DNA from: Baffinella frigidus
Lineage: Eukaryota > Cryptophyceae > Cryptomonadales > Baffinellaceae
Length of the DNA: 10,558 nt
Direction: 5' to 3'
Assembly (NCBI GenBank): GCA_026770585.1
Contig: MU646401.1
Location: 450,765-461,322, forward strand
In this document: positions 5,706-10,523 of the stretch, one piece after another
Layout: every line of letters starts with the position of its first letter
How positions within the stretch are numbered: the first letter of the stretch is position 1
The notes under the pieces: model-generated
Told to the model about the DNA's origin: nothing
Databases searched by the model: none
Seen by the model: the letters and a program-made list of their open reading frames with translations, nothing else
Program-made: the position numbers and the translations under genes

Positions 5706-6204
5706 ATGGTGTTTGACGGGGACCCGAGCGCGGTGGGCCTGGTGGCCCTCGCTGCGCTCGCCGGCGCGCTAGGGAACGCAATCGACCCCGTCGCCGTCAT
5801 GGCGTGGATTCACCCGGTAACACTCCTGCTTTCCGCATTGTGACCACATTGGTTCTAAAAATCATCGGGGTGCAAGCTGGAACTCTCTCGAGCCCAGACC
5901 CGCTCACCCCGCCTCTCCCGAGCAGCTCCTCTCCCTCGCAGCCTTCTCGCGCGCCGTCCTGGTCAAAGGCCAATGGCCCGGGATGGCACTCTTTGCCGGC
6001 GGGCAGACGCTCGGTTTCGTCCTTGCATTCGCGTCGCTCTTCCCGTTCCCCGCGTCGATGGGCGGGCTGGGCGCCTCACTCGTGGCGGTGTCCATCTTCG
6101 GCGCGTTCTTCTGGACGTTATTCACCGTCGCCGTCTACCTCCCGAACCACCTCTTGTGCTCCCGGTCTGGCTATCCCCCAGCCAACACAGAAGAGATTTC
6201 TTGA
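5706..6204 (+). CDS. Two-exon gene: small multi-pass membrane protein, unknown family
   Basis: Exon 1 is 5706-5816 (37 codons, MVFDGDPSAVGLVALAALAG to AWIHP) and ends CCG|GTAACA. The intron is 5817-5925 (109 bases, pyrimidine-rich end, CGAGCAG). Exon 2 is 5926-6204 (LLSLAAFSRAVLVKGQWPGM onward, stop TGA). Phases match and the product is 129 residues. Three hydrophobic segments lie at about residues 11-35, 57-78 and 82-109 (ASLVAVSIFGAFFWTLFTVA), so it is probably an integral membrane protein. The ATG sits in GAGAAGATGG, a favourable context. An in-frame ATG at 5565 would add 47 residues. GC-rich third positions support coding. The tail after YLPNHLLCSRS is less protein-like and a further splice is possible, which would link it to the membrane-type islands from 7762 on. 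I do not recognise the family. Confidence 0.55.
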
Positions 6205-6233
6205 ATAATAACCCATGACCCATAACTGAATAT

Positions 6234-6280
6234 CCTTAGGGCCCTACGGTAGGCAATCCGTAGGGACATAGGGTTGTTCC
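6234..6280 (-). repeat. Dispersed repeat, copy 2 (inverted relative to 171-216)
   Basis: Reverse complement of the element at 171-216 with scattered substitutions. It contains the self-complementary CCCTACGG / CCGTAGGG core. It sits just downstream of the stop of the membrane-protein gene and just upstream of the hairpin cluster. Confidence 0.75.
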
Positions 6281-6366
6281 TTCGAATATCCTAACCTATT
6301 CTTTGTCACTCACGAAGGATCCCTTCATTTTTTATTTTTATTCGTGGGGCGGCGGGAGAACCATTT

Positions 6367-6504
6367 TATCCGGGGAAACCTATTTTTCTTTCATTTCCTG
6401 GCAACGAAAGTTACAACACAAATGCTTTAATATTACTAGTAAGAACGAATTGTGTAGTAATCTTCGTTGCCAGGAAATGAAGGAAAAATAGGGTTCCCCG
6501 GATA
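6367..6504 (-). mobile_element. Foldback element, CTGGCAA family, copy 2
   Basis: Arms 6367-6408 and 6463-6504 are complementary over 42 bases with two mismatches (TATCCGGGGAAACC outer end, CATTTCCTGGCAACGAA inner end). They enclose about 54 bases including AATGCTTTAATATTACTAGT. The asymmetric centre shows it lies opposite to the copies at 2434 and 7617. The whole element is 138 bases with no coding frame, so it is a MITE-like or introner-like element moved by something elsewhere. Target duplications are not clear. Confidence 0.88.
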
Positions 6505-6607
6505 ACATTAGCTTGTCTCTCTCTGATTTCGTCTCGGAAATTTGGCGAGACCGTGCTCCTTTTCACTCCAAAGTTGCCAGATTTGTACCGCAGACCCACC
6601 ATGTCAA

Positions 6608-6670
6608 GTTGAGAATACTCCGTCCATTTGGAGAATACTCCGTCGAAGATTTTAACGGAGTATTCTCAAC
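6608..6670. repeat. Hairpin with doubled left arm
   Basis: GTTGAGAATACTCCGT (6608-6623) is complementary to ACGGAGTATTCTCAAC (6655-6670). A second direct copy of GAGAATACTCCGT lies at 6631-6643, so the right arm could pair with either. It directly abuts the next foldback element at 6671. Confidence 0.85.
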
Positions 6671-6804
6671 TCCGGAAACAATTTTTTTTTTTACTTTCTG
6701 GCAACGAAAATTACTAAACAAATGCTTTACTATTATTACCTGTCAACCCCAATTGTGTAGTAAATTTTGTTGACAGAAAGTAGTATTTTTATTCGTTCCC
6801 GCAG
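6671..6804 (-). mobile_element. Foldback element, CTGGCAA family, copy 3
   Basis: The left arm starts TCCGGAAACA and contains TTTCTGGCAACGAAAATTAC. The right arm has TAAATTTTGTTGACAGAAAG and ends TTCCCGCAG. The arms match at roughly three quarters of positions, so the copy is older than the 6367 one. The centre AATGCTTTACTATTATTACC aligns with that of 6367-6504 in the same orientation. It is about 134 bases and non-coding. The right end looks like a 3' splice site. Confidence 0.8.
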
Positions 6805-7034
6805 ATTAATTCCGTAAAATGGTAGCCGCGTAACCCGATCTAACCCCGATTGATTGATCTGGCGAGTATTCACCCCCCCTTAGCAACGGACCACCCCCAA
6901 AGGGCCAGAATCTCACCGGGGAAGTCGAGAATCTCATAAGTTGATAGTTTCTCAGCCCGACCGACTCCGACTGAGCTATAAAGTTGTAATTAGAGGGGGC
7001 CCAATCGGCCTTTTTGTGTAGGAACATGTTTACC
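6805..7034. other. Unassigned sequence with a repeat unit
   Basis: No gene is seen. It contains the first copy of a 39-base direct repeat (6952-6990), a doubled AGAATCTCA motif near 6909-6936, and a C-rich patch at about 6872-6900. Confidence 0.5.
6952..6990 (-). repeat. 39-bp direct repeat with a tRNA A-box-like motif (copy 2 at 7180-7218)
   Basis: The two copies differ at about two positions. On the minus strand each carries TATAGCTCAGTC followed by CGAGTCGG or GGAGTCGG, which fits the tRNA A-box pattern TRGCNNAGYNGG. I find no convincing B box (GGTTCGANTCC) at the right distance and no cloverleaf, so this is not a tRNA gene. It could be the decayed head of a tRNA-derived SINE. Confidence 0.6.
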
Positions 7035-7127
7035 TGCAGAACGTAACCGGGCGGTTCCTATCGCAAAGTTGTAGCCCTCGAAATTTTAAGAAACTTGCCT
7101 ATTGGAACTACCCGGTTACGCTCTGCA
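7035..7127. mobile_element. Foldback element, unrelated family
   Basis: Arms 7035-7061 (TGCAGAACGTAACCGGG...) and 7101-7127 are complementary with about four mismatches in 27. The centre contains GTTGTAGCCCTCGAAATTTT. It is non-coding and lies between the two copies of the A-box repeat. Confidence 0.82.
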
Positions 7128-7179
7128 TGGAATGAGATATTCAGGGTGCGGCAATTGTTGGGGTGCCGAGGCAGGCCCG

Positions 7180-7218
7180 TCAGCCCAACCGACTCGGACT
7201 GAGCTATAAAGTTGTAAT
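7180..7218 (-). repeat. 39-bp direct repeat, copy 2 of 6952-6990
   Basis: Same motif as 6952-6990 in the same orientation, with AGCTATAAAGTTGTAAT fully conserved. The sequence after it diverges (TTAGAGGGGGC in the first, CAGGGGTTTC here) apart from CCCAATC shortly afterwards. Confidence 0.8.
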
Positions 7219-7283
7219 CAGGGGTTTCTGGACATGCCCAATCACCTCCTGGCCTCTGATAAACCTGACTCAATTAATGCGAA

Positions 7284-7424
7284 AAGCTTACGTTAACGGA
7301 GTAGTAACTTTGGCACAAAATTTATAATGGAAAATTTTAAAAGCGATTTCAGGACTTTTAAAGCCCAAGAATGTTTTCCAATATAAATTTTGTACCAAAG
7401 TTACTACTCCGTTAACGTAAGCTT
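7284..7424. mobile_element. Foldback element with 51-bp near-perfect arms
   Basis: Arms 7284-7334 and 7374-7424 are complementary over 51 bases with two mismatches. The outer end is AAGCTTACGTTAACGGAG and the inner end ATGGAAAA. The loop is 39 bases. Total length is 141 bases, close to the CTGGCAA family (134-139), though the sequence differs. It is AT-rich and non-coding. High arm identity implies recent insertion or active arm homogenisation. Confidence 0.92.
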
Positions 7425-7452
7425 GCTGCATCACAATCATTCACACCGGCCG

Positions 7453-7482
7453 TGTTTGGTATTCACAAAGGTCTCGATGACA
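7453..7482 (+). repeat. Direct repeat bracketing 7483-7584 (copy 2 at 7585-7612)
   Basis: TGTTTGGTATTCACAAAGGT and TGTTTGGTATTAACCAAGGT, each followed by CTC and GACA with small differences. The pair brackets about 100 bases of unassigned sequence, and the second copy abuts the foldback element at 7617. No gene is seen between them. Confidence 0.75.
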
Positions 7483-7616
7483 TGTGAGCTTGTATGGAAG
7501 AATCTAGAAGGGTCCAGACCCTCATTACTACAGGTACAGTGAAACCACCCCTGCTGTCAAATTCTTCAAATCGAAGATGTTTCCTGTTTGGTATTAACCA
7601 AGGTCTCTGACAATCT

Positions 7617-7755
7617 CATAGGGAAACGGTTTTAATTTTAAACTTTCTGGCAATGAAATTTGCTACACAGAATGAGTTTTGCTAGCTATATGAAAGCATT
7701 CGTGTAGTAAATTTTATTGAATCCAAAAGTTTGAAATTAAAACCGTTTCCCTATG
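7617..7755 (+). mobile_element. Foldback element, CTGGCAA family, copy 4 (complete)
   Basis: The outer ends CATAGGGAAACGGTTTTAAT and its complement pair over about 30 bases with one mismatch. The inner arms CTGGCAATGAAATTTGCTAC and GTAAATTTTATTG continue the stem. The centre AATGAGTTTTGCTAGCTATA with GAAAGCATTCG matches the 2434 copy. It is 139 bases and non-coding. It is directly followed by AAATCTGGCAG|GTTTCC and then by membrane-type coding sequence, so its right end may supply a 3' splice site. Confidence 0.9.
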
Positions 7756-7761
7756 AAATCT

Positions 7762-8112
7762 GGCAGGTTTCCGCACGGGCCGCTGAGAGTGCTCGCATTC
7801 CCGGTGCTGCATTCCGTCGGGACGCTCCTGCTATTGGAGCCCTTTGTCGGAACGGTGTTCCCCGCAGCCCCAGATTTGCTTTACAAAACGTCGCATACGA
7901 GGCAGCTCCACGATCTAACCGTGTTGGATTTGTACCTGGAAAGGATCAGTCAACACTCGTACGGGGGACTCCCGAGAAACACCTCATCTGCGACGTTTTG
8001 TAAAGTAACTCTGGGTCTTCCCTGTGCTGCACACGGGGTTGCTCTTGGCCGGAACGGTGTTCCCCGCAGCCCCAGCGTTGCTCTACACCCCCCCCTTGAT
8101 CTGTTGCCCTGA
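7762..8112 (+). CDS. Membrane-type exon interrupted by a foldback element
   Basis: In the frame after the foldback element the sequence reads FPHGPLRVLAFPVLHSVGTL, then LLLEPFVGTVFPAAP, a hydrophobic membrane-like stretch. It then enters the foldback element at 7879-8005. After that element the last part is repeated in DNA (7848-7873 equals 8050-8075, with similarity on to 8086), reading AGTVFPAAPALLYTPP in a different frame. The simplest reading is an exon ...GTVFPAAPALLY... split by an insertion that duplicated its target. How it would be spliced is unclear: GTGTTC in the first copy and CCCCGCAG in the second are possible sites. No family is recognised. It could continue the 5706 gene. Confidence 0.35.
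   Translation, partial: GRFPHGPLRVLAFPVLHSVGTLLLLEPFVGTVFPAAPDLLYKTSHTRQLHDLTVLDLYLERISQHSYGGLPRNTSSATFCKVTLGLPCAAHGVALGRNGVPRSPSVALHPPLDLLP
7848..7873 (+). repeat. 26-bp direct repeat flanking a foldback element (copy 2 at 8050-8075)
   Basis: CGGAACGGTGTTCCCCGCAG followed by CCCCAG is identical in both copies. Similarity runs on through TTGCTNTAC. The copies enclose the inverted repeat at 7879-8005 plus 44 bases. Confidence 0.92.
7879..8005. mobile_element. Foldback element inside a coding-like island
   Basis: Arms 7879-7902 and 7982-8005 (CTTTACAAAACGTCGCA at the outer end) are complementary with two mismatches in 24. Total 127 bases. It is unrelated in sequence to the other foldback elements. 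The left outer arm overlaps the end of the 7848-7884 direct repeat. Confidence 0.85.
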
Positions 8113-8158
8113 GGCGGGCCCGTCCTAGACCCCGTCCCGAGGCGGGCCCGTCCCAGAG
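8110..8158 (+). repeat. Short tandem duplication GAGGCGGGCCCGTCC
   Basis: GAGGCGGGCCCGTCC is followed by TAGACCCCGTCCC; then the unit is repeated, followed by CAGAGTCCG. It lies in the putative intron before the exon at 8178. Confidence 0.8.
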
Positions 8159-8177
8159 TCCGTGCTCACGACAAAGA

Positions 8178-8240
8178 ATGGACAGGAAAGCGCTGGTTAG
8201 TGCTAACCTCGCCGACGAGCGCTTCTTTCAGGTTGCGAGC

Positions 8241-8273
<33 letters not shown>

Positions 8274-9653
8274 TTTCTCTCCCTCACGCGTGAGCGCCCC
8301 CGGCAGTTTGGGTCGAGCGCCAACGCGGTGATCGACAACGACTCCGTCCGCCAGCTCGCAGCGCTCGGGGGGCTGCCGCTGATCAACTTTGTGGTGCACT
8401 TCCTGGCTGCTGTCTTGTACGCTACCGCGCAGGTGCCCCCCTCGAGGCTAGAAATGGGACTATTTTAAATGTGAGGTTGTTGAATTTAGTACCAGTCACG
8501 GGCGGGCTTGGTCACGTATCTGACAGATTTCTGTCAGCTACGTGACCAAACGCCCCTATTCACTTCCTGGCTGCTGTCCTGTACGCTACCGCGCAGGTGC
8601 TTTCAGGGTCTGGGGTGTTGTAAGAGGGGTACAGAGCAAGCGTACGCCCCGAGACAGTCCTCCAAGAGTGGCGCCTTTACTCCATTTCCAGGGTGAGGAA
8701 CCCCCTGCAGGGTTCCTCGATTGCTCAACTATGCAATGGCTCCAAGGGTAGGCCCAGACGGCCCAGAACGTACCCGCTCTCTGTGACGGCCTAATACAGT
8801 TGTACCCACTGTCCCAGTACTCCGTCACACAGTCCCCTGTACGCTACCGCGCAGGTGCCCTTCGGATGCACGGGTGGGGTGTTTGAAGGTTGGGGGGCTT
8901 GGGGGTTAAGGTGCGGGGTGCGGGGTGCGGGGTGCGGGATTGAGGGTGAAGGGTGCGAGGTTCACGGTTTACAGTATACGGTAGGTGCTCTTCGAGTTGA
9001 CGGGTGGAGTCCCCCCCCCCCCAAGGGTTCAGGGATGAGGGACAGCCGCGGCTCTCGCACCGGCCCACGCCGTGGTTGGGGTGTAGGGTGTGGAGCGTCA
9101 GCCATAAACCCGGCCGGGACACTCGTCGCCTTCCACGAATGCTCGCCTAGAGTCGGGGTCGGAGTTCCCATCTAACCCGCACGTCCCACACGCTTAGGGT
9201 TTAGGGGCCAGCGTTGGGGTTCAGGGCGGGGCGCATGGTTAGGGTCTGGGGTCGGACCGCTGTCGAGCGAGGAAGGACCGACTTACATTGTTTCAAGGAC
9301 TTTCACCTGAACCATACGAGGCTATCCATGCGAACAGAATAAAAGAATATTTTAAAATTTGTGGGGAAATGATCACGTTTCCGTACGGATGTCCGTACGG
9401 AAACGTGATCAAATGCTGACTTTTGGCGTGTTTCCTGGGCAATAATCCAATAATTAACTTATGAATCCGTTCGCATGGATAGCCTCGTGTGGAAAGGCAA
9501 GGTCGATTTTCGACCTTGACTGTCTTAAATGTGGCGAGTGCGCTCGACAGCGGTCCCTGACCCGTGTTCCCGAACGCGCAGGTGCAGCTAGGGCTGGACG
9601 AGATGCCGTCCGCGCGGGCCGTGGCGAGGCAGCGCACGTTCCTCCGGTTGCAG
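8178..9653 (+). CDS. Three exon-like islands of a membrane-type protein
   Basis: Exon a is 8178-8231 (MDRKALVSANLADERFFQ), ending CAG|GTTGCG. The intron 8232-8306 (75 bases) contains a (CT)n run and ends CCCGGCAG. Exon b is 8307-8432 (42 codons, FGSSANAVIDNDSVRQLAAL then GGLPLINFVVHFLAAVLYAT, one membrane segment), ending GCGCAG|GTGCCC. A 1149-base intron ends ACGCGCAG. Exon c is 9582-9653 (24 codons, VQLGLDEMPSARAVARQRTF then LRLQ), ending TTGCAG|GTCCCA. All junctions are phase 0. ATG 8178 may be internal rather than the true start. Introns b-c and beyond are bracketed by direct repeats of the exon edges. A possible last exon is 10365-10412 (VRASSRSLCSALAKP, stop in a telomere-type repeat). 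No family is recognised; it could be the 3' part of the 5706 gene. Confidence 0.42.
8241..8284 (+). repeat. (CT)n tract within an intron
   Basis: CTCTCT repeats with one CCCTTT interruption inside the 75-base intron 8232-8306, acting as a long polypyrimidine tract. The intron length is a multiple of three with no stop, so retention would insert 25 mostly Ser/Leu residues. Confidence 0.85.
8397..8436 (+). repeat. Exon end plus donor, first of three copies
   Basis: CACTTCCTGGCTGCTGTCTT followed by GTACGCTACCGCGCAGGTGC. It recurs at 8561-8600 with one change, and its last 23 bases recur at 8836-8858. The terminal 11 bases CGCGCAGGTGC recur a fourth time at 9575-9585, exactly across the acceptor of the next exon. 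Confidence 0.93.
8508..8549. repeat. Compact hairpin TTGGTCACGTA
   Basis: Arms 8508-8526 and 8531-8549 (TTGGTCACGTA, TGACAG) pair with a short internal mismatch around a four-base loop. The outer GGCG/CGCC extends it. The arm end TTGGTCACG also occurs in the large inverted repeat at 9943-10290, so it may be a deletion derivative of that family. It sits between two copies of the exon end. Confidence 0.85.
8601..8835. other. Intronic segment between exon-edge copies
   Basis: No coding signal is seen. It contains a perfect short hairpin GAGGAACCC / GGGTTCCTC at 8695-8718. Confidence 0.6.
8859..9250. other. G-rich intronic segment with GGGTGCG and telomere-like units
   Basis: A GGGGTGC-type tandem run at about 8910-8938 is followed by degenerate units, a C14 run at about 9010-9023, and scattered TTTAGGG / TTCAGGG near 9195-9245. 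A second diverged edge copy, GTAGGTGCTCTTCGAGTTGA near 8982, resembles CAGGTGCCCTTCGGATGCA at 8853. No exon is called. Confidence 0.55.
9316..9488. mobile_element. Foldback element with nested perfect hairpin
   Basis: The outer arms ACGAGGCTATCCATGCGAAC (9316-9335) and their complement (9469-9488) are perfect over 20 bases. In the middle lies a second, perfect 20-base inverted repeat, 9370-9389 and 9392-9411 (TGATCACGTTTCCGTACGGA). Total 173 bases, with AT-rich sequence between the stems and no coding. It lies in the long intron ahead of the exon at 9582. A third short hairpin, CAAGGTCGA / TCGACCTTG, follows at 9498-9518. Confidence 0.92.
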
Positions 9654-9690
9654 GTCCCAGAAGAGATACGTAGGAAACTAGAAGAGAACC
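9623..9690 (+). repeat. Exon end plus donor, first of three copies (9808-9870, 10352-10368)
   Basis: Copy 1 covers the end of the exon at 9582-9653 and the donor, continuing into AGAAGAGA and GAAACTAGAAGAGAA. Copy 2 at 9808-9870 is diverged (TTCCTCCGGTCGCAGGTCCT) but shares the downstream AGAAGAG part. Copy 3 is CCTCCGGTTGCAGGTCC at 10352-10368, identical to 9641-9657. Confidence 0.88.
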
Positions 9691-9855
9691 ACACCAGGTT
9701 GTGAGTGTGAATTTCATATTTCAACGCAACGTTTCGTTTTCGTGGTGCAAATGGTACATACTGACCTGGTGAGACGCAACTCCTCGTCCTTTCCACGTCC
9801 GATCCGCGGCGAGACAGCGAAAGTTCCTCCGGTCGCAGGTCCTAGAAGAGAAACT

Positions 9856-9912
9856 TTGGAAACTAGAAGAGAAACTAGAAGAGAAACTAGAAGAGCATAA
9901 AGAAGAGAAGCT
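9856..9912 (+). repeat. 15-bp minisatellite GAAACTAGAAGAGAA
   Basis: Three to four tandem units, decaying into CATAAAGAAGAGAAGCTTGA. Read in the frame of the preceding exon copy they give a KLEEKLEEKLEE coiled-coil-like string that continues open to a TAA near 9990. That could be a read-through exon, but the copy is preceded by diverged sequence and I do not call a gene. Confidence 0.8.
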
Positions 9913-9942
9913 TGACGAGAAAGTAGGGCCGTGGCGCACCAG

Positions 9943-10290
9943 CGCACCACTCGAGAATGCTGGAGGATCCTATTTATATGTGGGGTGGTAAATATGTGTA
10001 CCAGGATAAGGTGTTCCAACCTCGTGACTGGCCAATGTATGGCTAGTTACGTGACCAATCAACGAAAGTTACTACCCAAATACCCTGTTTTTAAAGCACA
10101 CTGGTTTTTAATAGGCCCCTCTAGCGTTCTCGTGTGGCACGCTCCCCCCTTCGCAGGTCTGTCCTTTGCGTTGATTGGTCACGCAACTAGCCATATATTG
10201 GCCAGACACGAGGTTGGAGCACCTCATCCTGGTACAAATATTGACAACCCCACATATCAATAGGATCCTCTAGCATTCTTGAGTGGGCGC
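9943..10290. mobile_element. Large inverted-repeat (foldback) element
   Basis: The arms 9943-10064 and 10169-10290 are each about 122 bases and complementary at most positions (for example CCAACCTCGTGACTGGCCAA against TTGGCCAGACACGAGGTTGG). They enclose 104 bases. The right part of the loop, 10107-10168, repeats sequence from just outside the right arm: CTCTAGCGTTCT and CCCCTTCGCAGGTCTGTCCT correspond to 10268-10317. So the element contains a direct as well as an inverted duplication, and each direct copy carries an AG|GT junction (CGCAG|GTCTGT). No coding was recognised. Confidence 0.9.
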
Positions 10291-10329
10291 ACGTTCCCCC
10301 CTTTGCAGGTCTGTCCTTTGCGTAGGGTT

Positions 10330-10460
10330 TGCTTTTCAGGTTTAGGGTTTACCTCCGGTTGCAGGTCCGCGCCTCTTCTAGGAGCCTCTGCTCAGCCCTT
10401 GCAAAACCCTAAACCCTAAATCCTAAACCCTCAGACCCTAGACCCTAACCCCCAAATCAT
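10330..10460. repeat. Inverted telomere-type repeats around an exon-edge copy
   Basis: TTTAGGG units on the plus strand at about 10338-10350, then the exon-edge copy and a short unique stretch (10352-10400), then CCCTAAA units on the same strand at about 10403-10452. The G-rich strand therefore switches from plus to minus across about 50 bases. The following AATATTTCAG near 10462-10471 resembles a 3' splice site. Confidence 0.82.
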
Positions 10461-10523
10461 CAATATTTCAGGTTCCCCCCCCTCTCGGGAGCATCCTGGA
10501 CCCCGAAAATCTCTTCGAATGCC

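Noticed and set aside
6367-6504. Rho-independent terminators or riboswitches in the many hairpins
   Set aside because: The stems are far too long, occur as dispersed related copies, and lie in a eukaryotic intron-rich setting.
6952-7218. tRNA genes on the minus strand
   Set aside because: An A-box-like motif is present, but no B box, acceptor stem or cloverleaf could be found.
6806-7273. Two minus-strand frames sharing NFIAQSESVGL, suggesting a duplicated small protein
   Set aside because: The shared peptide is just the 39-base direct repeat. The frames otherwise run through a hairpin and unique sequence without similarity.
8508-8696. A short plus-strand gene following the second exon-edge copy
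   Set aside because: The frame begins inside the hairpin and merely reuses the duplicated exon end. No new coding signal follows.
9293-10019. Minus-strand open frames of 101 and 167 codons
   Set aside because: They run through foldback elements and the GAAACTAGAAGAGAA minisatellite (LLVSLLVS translation), and lie antisense to the better supported exon at 9582-9653.
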